This document shows positions 1 to 10,825 of a stretch of 64,000 bases of DNA, piece after piece (within the stretch, counting starts at the first letter, position 1; the number at the start of each line of letters is the position of its first letter). Location: assembly GCA_047967505.1 (NCBI GenBank), contig CM106540.1; one strand, given 5' to 3'. This DNA is from Dipteris shenzhenensis. Its lineage: Eukaryota; Polypodiophyta; Polypodiopsida; Gleicheniales. The notes below the pieces were generated by a model that saw only the letters and a list, made by a program, of their open reading frames with translations, was not told the origin of the DNA and did no database searches. Both the position numbers and the translations under genes were made by a program.

Positions 1-69
1 ATCTACAGGTATATGAATTGCCTCCGTGCAAATCTCCTCAATTACGATAAATAGCTCTATTGGTACTGC

Positions 70-909
70 CTATGCGCTATTGCTGGACTCTTTCTTTACT
101 CCGTTCTTCTCATCTGCAATCTTCTTTCGGCACTCATTCTGCTTGTGCACTGCCTTGTTGCAATAGAAGCAATTGATCTTCTTCTTTCTCTTTTTATCAT
201 CAGAAGAAGATGGGTTACCAGAGTCCTTACCCTTATCTTTCTTTGATCCGGTCCAGAAAGCCGAATCTTCTCTAGTCCTCATCTTTTCACGCATCTCCTC
301 CAGAAGCATCACGCTGAAATCCTCAAAGTTGAGGGGCAGATTTCTGTTCTATGTATTTAGTGCCGTAACAAGACCATCGTACTTTGATGGGAGAATCCAT
401 ATGCACCTTCATGCTAGATTCTCGTTGGTGACGGTGATGCCAATCGCAATCATCTGATCGCGCAGATTCTTCACCCTAGTGATGAAATTCTCTACTGCTT
501 CAGACTCAGACAACTTCTCATTCGCGAGTTGAGTCTCTAGATTCTGAATTCGTGTCGGATTCGTGGTCTCGTACTGATTTTTCAACACCATCCATGCCTC
601 CTCCTCTGTGGTGACATGTTGAATTAATGCCATGACAGAATCACTAACACTGCATACAATAGAACACAGCGCATCTGCATTTCTTCTTGTCCACGCGAGA
701 ATCTCATCTGCAATTGGTACTATCTGTTGTCCTGCATTGGCTGGATCCAGTCTCGCAACCGGCCTCACGTCCATCCCAATAGCAGTGTCCCAAAGCTCAT
801 ATGCGCTTAGGATGGTCTTCATCTTGAACTTCCAGACTGGATAGTTAGAGCCGTTCAACTTTCCGCTTTCGCCGAACGGTGGGATTCGCAGTCTTGCCGG
901 CTGGGCCAT
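70..909 (-). pseudogene. Ty1/Copia gag polyprotein, decayed
   Basis: This encodes the capsid/nucleocapsid protein of a Copia retrotransposon, which packages element RNA in cytoplasmic particles. Reading starts at 909. The N-terminus has the Copia gag signature LNGSNYPVWKFKM, followed by a helical UBN2-like region (TRVKNLRDQMIAIG). A Lys/Ser-rich linker then leads to one CCHC zinc knuckle of form C-x2-C-x4-H-x4-C at 171-130. The glycine normally preceding the knuckle histidine is replaced by valine. The whole stretch is one frame broken by two stops, TGA at 411-409 and TAG at 351-349; the codons between them still read as gag (KYDGLVTALN). The LTR and primer site at 967-1204 lie just upstream on the same strand. 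The pol part lies beyond the left window edge. Confidence 0.85.
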
Positions 910-966
910 CTCTCACAATCTGCTTGCAAACAGAAACACACTACCAAATCTTCTTGCTAGAGTTCA

Positions 967-978
967 AGCTTTGATACA
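967..978 (-). other. Copia primer-binding site, degenerate
   Basis: On the minus strand this reads TGTATCAAAGCT, a decayed version of TGGTATCAGAGC, the sequence complementary to the 3' end of initiator tRNA-Met that primes Copia reverse transcription. It lies between the gag start at 909 and the presumed LTR end at about 988. That is the order expected for a minus-strand element. Confidence 0.6.
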
Positions 979-987
979 GTCAAGGGA

Positions 988-1204
988 TGCCTTCCCGCAC
1001 TTGCATGTAGCCTAGTTGGCGGTGTGCCAACTCTATCTGAAGCCGTCCAGCCATCAGGCCACACATGGCCCCCATCTGGTGTCCAAACCAGGACCTAGCA
1101 GATAACCGAGCTACTCAAATGCCTTCTCCTCATATGGGGGGCTTACAAGTAGAGTTAGCTAGTTCCCGTGTAGTTACATGAGAGTGGAGCATTGATATCT
1201 AACA
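988..1204 (-). repeat. 5' LTR of the minus-strand Copia element
   Basis: Read on the minus strand it begins TGTTAGATATCAATG at 1204 and ends in CA at about 988, roughly ten bases before the primer site. TG...CA ends, about 217 bp of length and position upstream of gag fit a short Copia LTR. The partner LTR would lie outside the window, so the borders rest on the terminal dinucleotides and the primer site only. Confidence 0.55.
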
Positions 1205-1739
1205 ATTGAAGGTTTGTGTTGTTTTTTGAATCCTCTTACTATTTGCTCCAAAGACACTTCATTTCCTCTTTGATATCTTATAAAAATCCCTCATTTCTAT
1301 TCAAGATGGGGTTAGAATGAACTCTCCTCTTGGTTACTCCAAAAGCACTTCGTTTCTACAAAAAGCATTGCAAATCAAACACTTTTGGGGCTAGAATGAA
1401 TCTTTCTACCAAGTGCTCAAACATTACTTCATTTTCCATTGTAAACTCTTTAAAATCTCTATTTCCACTCACATTGGAGGCTTCCTTTGCTTTTCCTATG
1501 AGTTGTTTTGTCTTTGAATTTAGTATCCAATATCACTTTTTAACTTTGTTCCTTATTATACTAATTCATATTTGTTTACTACCCACAAACAACCTCCTAA
1601 ACATTAAATCTTAATCCAAAACCACCCTCCCTCCAAGGCATGTTTGTACATGAATGCAATGTTTTAGAAAGATTTGCAAAATAGAGCAAACTCTAGAGAG
1701 ATTGCGTAGCTTGGAGCAAGGCAATTAGGATGTGGAAGG
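1205..1739. other. AT-rich spacer without recognisable gene
   Basis: This is AT-rich DNA between the Copia LTR and the Gypsy gag. The open frame at 1330-1614 has no recognisable domain and a hydrophobic composition typical of AT-rich noncoding DNA. No LTR matching the downstream Gypsy element is visible here. Confidence 0.5.
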
Positions 1740-2717
1740 TTATGCATCCAAATTCAATTTACTCTTGCAAGGTGTACCTACGGGCCTGCTCAGGAGGTAC
1801 TCAATGACTACTTCATTTAGAGGCTAGATCTGCGGATGGCATTGGCCACATTGGGTCGGACATATACACTTGTGGCGGTCATGGTGCAAGCAGTGCGAGC
1901 GAGGGAATCGCTACATGGGAGGACATCCAAAAATTGCAAATCCGGGAAGAGCAAATCTAAAAAGAAAATGGCCAAATCCAAGAAGTCGGATGACAGTGAG
2001 GATGATTCGGATGCGACCAGTTCAAACGGAAGGTCTGAAGGTACCAGTTTGGAGGATTTTGACTCAGAAGCAGAGACGAAGGCCCCAAGAGCCTCTAAAG
2101 GAGGTAAGGGCATGCTAGTGGCTTTTGGAGAAGGATCCGTACCTAAAGGCTTGAAGGGGATATGGTGTACTCACTGTCGCAATCCTAGTCACTCCGCAGT
2201 CGATTAACGCGAATTGGCGTATGATTTGCTTGACTAATATACACAACATGGTGGCATGCCATTACAATGGGCATGGCCAGAGAGTAGTTGGTCAGTAGCA
2301 AGATTCAGCTACGTCTTTTGTACAAGAAGAGCCGTAGCACAGCAAGCGTTCCAGCCACAACAACAGACATTCCAACGAGGCGGAGGCGACGGTGGCCGCA
2401 AATGCGAATGTGGAGGTGAGGGTCGTGGTCAGAATCATCTGAAGACCTGTCTATTTTGTTTGGGTGAAGGCCATTGGCGAAACAAATTCCTGGAGGCTCA
2501 GGAATGGGATCGACAACACGCAGAGCAGCAAAAGATGGCCGAGAAAATGCCCAGCACTTCGATGGTACACATTGTTGATGATGATCCGCTGGTGTGCCCG
2601 GAGATTAGCATAATCACCAGTGCTGGTACTAAGCTACGAGGATCGACTCCCAAGAACGGCAACAAGATGTTGGATTGGTCAGCTCAGGAAAACTGCGTCC
2701 CCAAGTCTGTGAGTTAG
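1740..2717 (+). pseudogene. Gypsy gag, C-terminal half with zinc knuckle
   Basis: This is a nucleocapsid-side gag remnant. The frame at 1836-2207 has a Lys-rich stretch (SKSKKKMAKSKKS) followed by an acidic Asp/Ser run, with a partial zinc motif (CTHCRNPSHS) at its end. A second frame, 2256-2717, carries a Gln-rich linker and then a CCHC-like knuckle, CLFCLGEGHWRNKF, in which the last cysteine is phenylalanine, so metal binding is probably lost. Similarity to gag begins upstream of 1836, in the stretch reading EVLNDYF. The frame changes between 2207 and 2256. The protein is followed by the protease. Confidence 0.75.
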
Positions 2718-2884
2718 TGACGAAGGAGCCACCATTGATGTCTATGCCAACGTCCACAGCGACGCCTAGTGAAGTGTGAAAGGTGTAGTTTGCAGAACTA
2801 GTTGTTCAATTAGAGGCAGAGACTCAAGCCAAATTCAAATTACACTTACCAAGAAATGGTTCGACGGCGATCAAAGCAACTCCG

Positions 2885-3544
2885 TTGTTGGTTGCTAACC
2901 AAGCTAAGAGGCGGGCAAATTTTTCGCAAAGCGAGCTGGGGTTGGTGGAGTGCATTTTGGAGGCTCCTATCCGAATTTCATTGGGCCAATTGCTTAATCT
3001 GGTTCCAAGATTCCACCGACAATTATTGCACTCCTTGCACACGGAGTCAGAATCAGAAGAGGTGGAGCTATGTCAAGCTGATTCATGCCCAGTTCTAACA
3101 TTTCCTCTGACCGACATGAGAATTCCAGTGATTTCCACAAATGCACAAGGTCGGACTTTTGCTCAGGTGCTGGTAGATGGCGGTTTGGGGGTCAATATTG
3201 TCACTTTGAAGACCTGCCAAGAAATGGGCTAGATGTCTTGGGAGCCGGCACCATTCTTAGTCTGCATGGTTGATCAATGCTGGGTTCGACCACTTAGAAT
3301 CTTGTGGGCCATTGTTCTAGAGGTGGTGGGCATATCATTCGGAGTATCTATTGTGGTGCTCAACATGGAAGCCGCAACACCAGAGTATAGCATCCTTTTG
3401 GGTAGGCCTTGGTTGCGGCAAGTGAAAGTCAAGCAAAATTATGAGCAGAACGTTGTTTCAATGCGGAGAGGAAAGAAGAAAGTGTGGGTCACAATGGGAG
3501 TGGCAGCACCATTGGCAGATGTGGTCCAACCTATGTTGGCCTGA
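2885..3544 (+). pseudogene. Gypsy aspartic protease (retropepsin), broken
   Basis: Retropepsin would cut the element polyprotein. The active-site region reads QVLVDGGLGVNIVTL, so the family motif D-S/T-G has become D-G-G. The frame closes at 3230-3232 just after CQEMG. The C-terminal half of the fold, with the flap-side motif ILLGRPWL, is in another frame at 3233-3544. The changed catalytic triplet and the frame break argue against function. It sits directly upstream of the reverse transcriptase, as in Gypsy elements. Confidence 0.8.
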
Positions 3545-4581
3545 GATAGTGAACATGGCGGAAAGATTGGAGGATGATGAGGAGGAAGCCTTTCTCAAGG
3601 CAAATCCAAAGTTGGTTCCTATCTTCACCATTGATGTGGAAGGCATTGCAGACACCTACGTGCATCACAGTTGTCTGGCGAACGTGGTCAGCCTTGTCCT
3701 GGAGGAGGAGTCCAAGCCCCAGCAAGTAGCAGTAGAATTGGATATATGGGATCTCCTATAGCAGGAGAGGGAATTCAAAGAACAAATGAGTAGAGTCACA
3801 CGCATTTAGGAGGATGCTCTTGATATGGTTTTTCTTGGAGTGGATGGCGCATCTAAACCAGTCAAAGTCAGCACTTTGTTGACAACTGAATGCTACAATG
3901 AATTGATTGCCCTGTTGCGAGAATTTTTCGATGTGTTTGCTTGGGACTATGCAGATATGAAGGGTCTGGATCTAAAGTTTTACCAACACCCGGTTAACCT
4001 CAAACCAGATGTCACTCCGACCAAGATACAGAGGTATTGTATGAATCTACACATGGCCAAGCAAGTGCATGAAGAACTGGAGCACTTGTTGTGGGTGGGA
4101 TTCATCGCACCGATTGATAAACCAGAGTGGATTTCCCTGATTATCATTGTGCTAAAGAAAAGAAGAAATTGCGAATTTGTGTCGACCACCACAAGCTGAA
4201 TGTAGCCATAGTTCCTAATCCATTTCCCTTGCCCTATATGGATTCGATGCTCGATGAAGTGGCACGGCGCGAGGTCTACTCCTTCTTGGATGGATATAGC
4301 GGGTACAACCAAATCCGAATGGCTCCAGAAGACTAGCCCAAAACAAAATTTTATCACATCCTAGGAGGTCTATGTTTGCATAGTTATGTGGTTTGGATTG
4401 CGGAATGCTCCCTCGAATTTTTAGAGGGCAATGCAAGAGATCTTCGGTCTTCGGGTCCTATTTGACAAATTTCATGAGGATTTTCATGGATGATCTTAGT
4501 GTGTTCGACACTTTCGATGAGCACCTAGAGCACTTGCGGAAATGTTTCCAACGATGCAGGGAAGTCTCCTTCACAGTCTAA
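3441..4581 (+). pseudogene. Gypsy reverse transcriptase, broken
   Basis: The linker and N-terminal RT share one frame from 3441 to 4199 with TAG stops at 3759-3761 and 3807-3809. The finger region reads FFDVFAWDYADMKGL and later GFIAPIDKPEW. A frameshift near 4130-4170 moves the protein to the frame of 4127-4336, which holds RICVDHHKLN and motif A (YSFLDGYSGYNQI, aspartate at 4289-4291). A TAG at 4334-4336 and another shift follow. Motif C appears as FMDD at 4483-4494, a variant of YxDD. All three catalytic aspartates can be seen, but no continuous frame joins them. It copied element RNA into DNA while the element was active. Confidence 0.88.
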
Positions 4582-4599
4582 ACCCGATGAAATGTGCAT

Positions 4600-5286
4600 T
4601 TGTAGTCCGTAGCGGCCGACTCTTAGGGCATGTGATCTCGATGGAAGGAATTGCGGTGGATCCGGATAAAGGAAATAATTATGCAAGCCTCGGCACCAAC
4701 GACGCCTAAGGAATCCTTGTGGTTCTTGGGCCAAATTTGATGGCATCGCAGACATCTGCAGCTCCTGGCTCACATGGCGATTCCCTTGAATGCATTGGCA
4801 CATGTGGAATCGAAGGCATTTGTGTGGACTGTAGAGTGCGACCAAGCATACCAATAGCTGAAGATTCAGCTTTCTAGAAACTGGTGCTACTGTTGCTAAA
4901 TTGGGAGAAGAATTTTCATGTGTTTGTTGGATGCCTCAGATAGAGCTATTGGGAGTGTCTTGATGTAGGAAGATGCAAATAAGTGGTATCGCCCAATCTA
5001 CTACACAAGCTGACGGCTCTCAATGGCCGAAAAGAATTATTCTGTCACAGAGTGGGAAGGACTGGGCATGATCTATTCTGTCAAGAAATTCCGGCATTAT
5101 TTGTTGGGCCGACTGTTTATCTTCCATGTCGCATTATTATATTTGGTGAAGCAGCAAAGTCTTACAGGTCGATTGGCATGATGGGTGTTGCTCTTGCAAG
5201 AATACGACTTTGATGTCATTCATCGCCTGGGCTCACAACACGTGGTTGTAGATTATCTTTCCTGACTGGAGTCTTGGGAGCTACCA
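4600..5286 (+). pseudogene. Gypsy RNase H region, heavily decayed
   Basis: This occupies the RNase H position between RT and integrase. Only short pieces are readable, in several frames. The end is clearest: LLLQEYDFDVIHRLG and then SQHVVVDYLS, followed by a TGA where an arginine codon is expected, and LESWELP leading into the integrase frame. The catalytic residues cannot be assigned with confidence. RNase H would remove the RNA template after reverse transcription. Confidence 0.65.
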
Positions 5287-6615
5287 ATGGGAGTGGAGGA
5301 CGAATTCCCTGATGTAGAGCTAGCAGCGATTTTTCGGGCGGATCCGATTGCGGCAGAGGTCGAAGTCATCCCAGAAGGACCATGGTCATGGTATGATGAG
5401 ATGCTCTCATTCCTATCTACCGGCATCATGCCCAAATACATGAATCAAGATCATAGGAAACGTTTGGCATTGCGGAGCTGTTCCTTTGAAGTAGTCCTAG
5501 GACAGTTGTACCGACGACATTTGACAAAGGCACTACTGTGGTGTGTTCCACCTCATGATCAAGAAGCAATGTTAATGGAAGCTCATTGTGGGCTTTCAGG
5601 TGGCCATTTTGCGAGCGAAGTCACTACAAAGAAATTTCTACAGGCAGGGTTATGGTGGCCGACCATACAGAAGGATGCTCGATGGTTTGCAAAAATTTGC
5701 GACCTTTGCTAGCGGTTGGGACAACCCATTGATTGAGACCGCATGCCACTTAATCCCATCTTGCCTTTGGAACCATTTCAGAAATGGGGCCTGGATTTCA
5801 TGGGTCCATTCAAGCCCGCGGCTGCCCGCACCCGAAATTGCTACACTTGGGCCTTGCAGGACAACACCGCAAAATTGGTCACAAAGTGTTTATACTACGA
5901 TGTGTTCACTCAGTTTGGGTGTCCAATTGAGATTATCAGCGACAGGGGGACTCATTTTTTCAACAAACTCATCAAGCGGATGAATGCTTTTTATATGGTG
6001 ATTCATAAGAAGTCTTCTCCCTATTATCCGCAAGCGAATGGACTGGTTGAGTCTACCAATCATATGTTCAAGAGGATCATGCCGCTACTAGTGAATGAGC
6101 ACTACACGGATTGGGATGAAAAGTTGCTAGCAGCACTATGGGCATACCACCGCACTTCATTCAAGGTGGCCATAGGGTTGACTCCTTTTAAATTGACATT
6201 TGGGCTAGAAGCAATCACGCCAATTGAGCATATTGTTCTGAGTCTGAGGATTGCAGTGGAGGACAGGCTTCTTCCGCAGGACTCTATGGTATTCTGGTTG
6301 GATGTTCTCGACCAATTGGATGATTTGCAGCTGGAGAGCTATTATCTCACCTTGGAGGTTCAAGCTAGGCACAAGCAAAGGGTGGATTTGGCGTCTAAGA
6401 AGAAATCTTTTAAGCATGGGCAACTGGTTCTTCTGTTCAACACTCACCTTGGTAAAATGCCAAGGAAGTTGAAATTGCGATGGTTGGGTCCATTCTAGGT
6501 CTTCCATGATTGTGGATCGACATCATTTTATCTTGTGGATTTGCAAGGGCACGTTCTTCCACATCCAGTTAATGGGTTTTGGCTTTGTCCATACCATCAT
6601 AACGGCAGTCTTCAA
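5287..6615 (+). pseudogene. Gypsy integrase, broken, with in-frame internal deletion
   Basis: The zinc-binding N-terminal domain (HHCC) ends with KICDLC at 5710, followed by TAG at 5710-5712 where CAG is expected. The catalytic core is open from 5743 to 6498. Aspartate 1 is at 5794-5796 (GLDFMGPF), aspartate 2 at 5941-5943 (ISDRGTHF) and glutamate at 6049-6051 (GLVESTN). D2-E spacing is 35 residues, the canonical value. D1-D2 spacing is only 48, and the strand between RTRNCY and LQDNTAK looks about 13 residues short compared with related Gypsy integrases. The C-terminal domain runs to KLRWLGPF, meets a TAG at 6496-6498, and is still recognisable to about 6615 (FYLVDLQGHVLP, VNGFWLCPYHH). Integrase would insert the DNA copy into the chromosome. 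Confidence 0.88.
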
Positions 6616-6944
6616 TGCCCATTCCCCATCTCTAATGAGGCACAGATTTCCTAGGTTGAGGTGGAGGCGGCCGAGCCATCGCATGAGGGCACGTGGCAGA
6701 AGGGTTTGAGACATGATGTTAGCAGTCTTCTGCAAGGTCCTCGTCTAGCCACCATGCAACTCACTATCGTCACAAGGTAGGATATTGGCAATATGAATTA
6801 CCACTCTTGATCCATTGTTTGCATGTACCAGTTGCTTGCTACTTGCTCATCATTGCACTTGCAGTTCTCTTGAGTGCATTCGCCTTCCAATTCTCATCAA
6901 CATTCACTGTTATCTCGTTTCTTCTCCTTCGCCTCACCATGGGG

Positions 6945-7914
6945 ATGGCTCATGCTCAATTTCTCCCTCTTCTTCCGTTGGTTTATAAAGATTCTCAGTC
7001 AATTGATGAGCGTCTTTAGCGGCTACAGATTCGTAGTTTCAACAGTATCGATTGGCAGAGGGTGGTTGTTCATCCGTCAACATCAGTGCTTTGCCAACAG
7101 TTGGTAGTAGGTGTTTTTGTGGAGCTTTTGGATGAGCATCGGGAGCTGACTGTGCAATTGATTCATCAGCATCTCTTTTTTCCTACGAATGGCGCGATGG
7201 TCGTGCAACCAACATGTACACCGGTGGTGATGAAGGTGGAGTTTGGAGCTCCTACTAGGGGCAAGTACAAGCTGAGTGGGTGTTCGGATGCTTAGATGAG
7301 GGAGCTATATCGCTAGATTCTCGAGTTGTTGTTCTTGCAGGCCAAGACATATACCATCACGCCTCGGACTCGAGGGATGATAGATGTTGCTGACGAGAGG
7401 GCGGTGCCATGGGCGCGAATTTTGAAGGAGCGGATTCATGCAGAGGCTTTATGGGTGGCAACTCATGTGGATAAGAAGCAGGCAATCAATTCCAAGATTG
7501 GGCAAGTTCTGGAGATTTTGTTTCCCATCCATTTGGAGCATCCATTTGGAGTCGATAGTGCCTCGACAATCGACTGCCTTAGTGCTCACTCGTGCACCTG
7601 AGGGGCCTGCACAGGATGAAGCAGAGGGATCTTCTGGTGGAGTGGCTATGAAACAACGATGGAAGAAGCCTCACCTTAGCCAGGGGGTGGTGTCTCCCCT
7701 TGCACCTTCAACTCTGGTACATACTGGTGCTGTGGGAGGTGTTTCCACTATTGGGGTGGCAATGATGCAGATTGTTGTGTCTACACCGATGGCGTTACCA
7801 GTCATGGCAAAGCGGGTGATGGCGACTCCAGTGTCTACTGCAATGGTGATCCTAGGTGGCACTCTAGTGGTGGGAGGTTCCCTGATGCAGTGGTGGATGG
7901 AGCAGCTTCAGTAG
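6945..7914 (+). pseudogene. Extra 3' reading frame of the Gypsy element, unknown function
   Basis: From the ATG at 6945 one frame reads through to 7601 with only three internal stops, all TAG (7017-7019, 7293-7295, 7314-7316). The peptide includes SIDWQRVVVHPSTS, HLFFPTNGAMVV and MIDVADERAVPWARILKER. An overlapping frame at 7438-7914 carries a Val/Ala/Thr-rich, low-complexity tail. I recognise no enzymatic domain. Position downstream of integrase and on the same strand suggests an accessory protein of the element. It could instead be part of a neighbouring element's gag. Confidence 0.45.
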
Positions 7915-8141
7915 AGTACAGCAACAACAATTGCGATGACTACTACAACATCAGTGGCAGAAACTGATGTGGTGAGGGTGTCAACGGAAGAAGTGTTAAT
8001 GGCGATCTCAGAGTTTGTGGGTGTATCACCAATGTCTTCTACCGAGTTTAATTTTTGGTCGTAGCCTAGCATGTCCAGCTACAGTTTTGTTTGCATTTGC
8101 TCGCACGGATAGCTTCCCAAATTGGTACGGGGGGAGAATTT

Positions 8142-8348
8142 GCTACGGTGACCAATCTGGAGGTAGAAGTCACACACTTGCGCATGGAAAATGAGTCTTT
8201 GTGAGGTCAATAGGAGCAGGTGCGACAACTGGAAGACTGGATGTCAATCCTTGAAGCTAGAGTTCAAGTGGCAGAGGCACATTTAGAGGCCACGCAGCAG
8301 CTGCATGCAGAGTATGTGTCGAGCATTGAGCATGATTTGCTATGTTGA
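8142..8348 (+). pseudogene. Coiled-coil remnant at the 3' end of the Gypsy element
   Basis: One frame with two internal stops encodes heptad-like sequence: VTNLEVEVTHLRMENESL, then QVRQLEDWMSILEARVQVAE, ending at the TGA at 8346-8348. Leucines and charged residues alternate as in a coiled coil. It may be the C-terminus of the protein begun at 6945, separated by frame changes near 7914-8140. No enzyme motif is present. Confidence 0.4.
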
Positions 8349-9640
8349 CGTACTATTGATGCACTAGCAGAGTATTGTTTATATATTGATATATCATATT
8401 CTTACAAGCCAATATGACTGTCGTTGAGGGCAATAAAGTATCTTTTTTTAAAGGGTCTTTGAGGTGGGGTGGAGGAAGCTTAGTAGTTTTCCATGAATGA
8501 CTTGGCATGGGTATTAGAAGAATCAAGAGATTTGTTCAACGCTACATGGTTAGTGAATTTTGACATCCTATCTCGCTAGCTATTGGTATCACCTTAATGA
8601 GTTCCAAATTCAGGAGATGGAGATTCCAGAGATCTACAACCTCCTTTCCGATCATTTACTTTTGTGGAAGCAATGGACAGAAGACAACTCGAAAGCAATG
8701 CAAGTCTGATGAGTAGAATTTGTAGAGCCAGAGGCATGGGAGTAAATGCTAGCACCACACCATCAAGTGATTAACCACTAGGAGACAGTGGGCAGAAGTC
8801 TTGGTCAAAGGATTCTGAGGAAGACAATGGGGAGTAGTAAAATGGAGAGTAGGATGAGAAATATCGTTCACTATTGTAGTCCAAAGTGCTTATGGGAGAG
8901 ACGTCGTCTCAATAGCTTTGGATTCCTTGGAGGGAGTGGCAAGTTTCTATTTCTATCTGGACTGTTGTAAGAAGCCATAAGACTTTAGCGATCTCATGAA
9001 AGAACTATCTTTCAATACTACCTTAGACCAGCAACAACTAGATCGAAATTCTTTGGCCCAAAGATGGTTGATTCTATAGAGCTTGAAAGTTCAAGCACTA
9101 GAAGACTCAGCAAGAAGAAAGCTGAAATCTCTTATGATGATCTGATGAGGAGTCACTGAGTACATAATGGTCTAAATGAACACATGATTTGTTGATGATT
9201 GAGTTTGGCGCATGAGGTTATGTTGCTTATCTCCATTGCATAAAGGTGTTCTATCTTTGGTGGTAGTTTCTATAGGTCCAGACTCTCTAGACAATTTGAT
9301 TCTCAACAGGTTTTTCTTTGTGAGAAATAGCAAGACTGCAGAAGAGGAGTCACACACTTACCACATAGACCAAACCAATTGTGTGCACTCTACAACCCGA
9401 TGCCAAGAGATTGGGTGTCAACAACAATAGCTCCAAAAGTCAACAATAAATTGGCCCCAGAAAGGTTCTTTCTAGCAAGGTCTTTTTTTAAGTTTAATAA
9501 CAACGTATCCTCCAAGTTTTGATTATGATCCACCCACTAGTTTATATCTAAAGCATTGATAAAAGCTAGGTTTTCCAAGTCCACTACCAAATGTTTTTTA
9601 GCAAAGATTGATGAAGCACATGTAATTCCTAAAAATAGGA
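8349..9640. other. Transposon-derived spacer, no clear gene
   Basis: No domain was recognised here. A short plus-strand stretch from the ATG at 8673 reads MDRRQLESNASLMSRI and then polar, acidic sequence (SWSKDSEEDNGE) with one internal stop. It resembles the hydrophilic end of a retroelement protein but cannot be assigned. The rest, including the frames at 8788-8970 and 9212-9430, shows no conserved motif. Confidence 0.4.
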
Positions 9641-10160
9641 TTGGTCAACTTTTTGAATGATGATGATTCGAGTGGTGCAGAGTCCTTAGATGATGAGTTT
9701 GGAGTATCAAAAGTAAGAACACCTAGTGTGCAAAAAAGGAGGCCTAAAATTGAGCAAACTCTATGTAGATCAAGCAAGGTATACATATCCACAATAGAGG
9801 TTTGGTTGGATTTGAGAATTATGCAGCACATCAATATGCATACATGACACAAGCAATAGAGAGTGCTGAGCCTACAGGTTATGAAGAGGCTCGTGGTCAT
9901 GCTGAATGGGAATTAGCAGCATGGATAAAGACATGGATGCACTTGACTTGAATGATACTTGGGATCTAATGTCATTGCTAGAGGAAAAGAAACCCATAGG
10001 CTATAAATGGATACACAAGGTAAAGCATTATAATACATTCAATAGGTATAAGGCAAGACTTGTTGCCAAAGGATATGCACAGACATATGTCATTGATTAT
10101 GAGAAGACATTCACCCCAGTTGCGCCAATATGGCAATTGTGAGAGATGTGATAGCCTAAG
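9641..10160 (+). pseudogene. Ty1/Copia reverse transcriptase, N-terminal fragment
   Basis: The stretch begins with the polar integrase-RT linker (SSGAESLDDEFG). It then gives the RVT_2 start: YAYMTQAIESAEPTGYEEA in one frame, shifting near 9910 to LNDTWDLMSLLEEKKPIGYK, HKVKHYNTFNRYKARLVAKG and YEKTFTPVAP. A last shift near 10130 gives NMAIVRDVIA. Homology stops abruptly at about 10160 in AT-rich DNA, well before the catalytic YVDD motif. It is therefore a truncated copy with no enzyme activity. Confidence 0.85.
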
Positions 10161-10825
10161 TAGAAAAATTAAAATTTGTGATTCAAAAAATAAGGGAAAA
10201 TCGAATGAACGATTCGATAGGGAAAAAAAACACTGACACGTCATGTTTTTTCCATAAAACAACACGTCATCCAAACATATTCGTATGAATAATTATTATT
10301 CGTTTGAATAGCATGTATTAGTATTAATATCTTCTTCTATTCTTCTATTTAATCTTGCACTACACCATTTTACATTTATCTCATGCTTGGTTCTCTAGCA
10401 AGCAGAAGAGATCAAAGAAGGAAAAGAAAAGAAGAAAGACCCTCTGAGGTTGTAAAAGCAATCTGGAAGGTCTCAACCAAAATGGTTTTTTTTGTATGTG
10501 TGAGTTTGAGGCTCTCTTTGTTGAGTGCCTAAGATCTCTTGTGTGAGTTGTGATTGTGGGTTTGTTTGCTTGTTGAGAGCCTTAGGTCTTTTGTATGAAT
10601 TGTAATTGTGGGTTTCTTGTCTAAATTGTGATTGTGGATTTGTTTGTCTTATTGATTTGTTTGTTGCTTCATTTTTGTTACTTGGTAAGAGTGCTTAGAG
10701 TTTCATCCTTGAAAATGAAACTCATAAGTCTTAATTTAATTAAAACCATTACTTCTTTTTTTGAATTAATTAAAAATTTCAACATTCTTACAATTACTTT
10801 TCAAAGAATATTTAGTATTCCTTTA
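10161..10825. other. AT-rich spacer
   Basis: No gene seen. It contains repeated TTGTGATTGTGGGTTTG-like phrases between about 10540 and 10640, which look like local slippage. The sequence passes gradually into the minisatellite array to the right. Confidence 0.4.

Larger units (their letters stand above)
1740..8348 (+). mobile_element. Ty3/Gypsy retrotransposon, degenerate, with extra 3' reading frame
   Basis: Domains occur in the order gag, protease, reverse transcriptase, RNase H, integrase. This order assigns the element to Ty3/Gypsy. Beyond the end of pol at about 6615 there is a further decayed reading frame (6945-7914) and a coiled-coil tail (8142-8348). Extra 3' frames are known in some plant Tat/Ogre and Athila-type Gypsy elements; assignment to one of those lineages is inference. 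The interior has frameshifts, stops and at least one in-frame deletion. No LTR pair was recognised on either side, so the true ends are unknown. Most stops are TAG where related elements have CAG. Confidence 0.85.
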
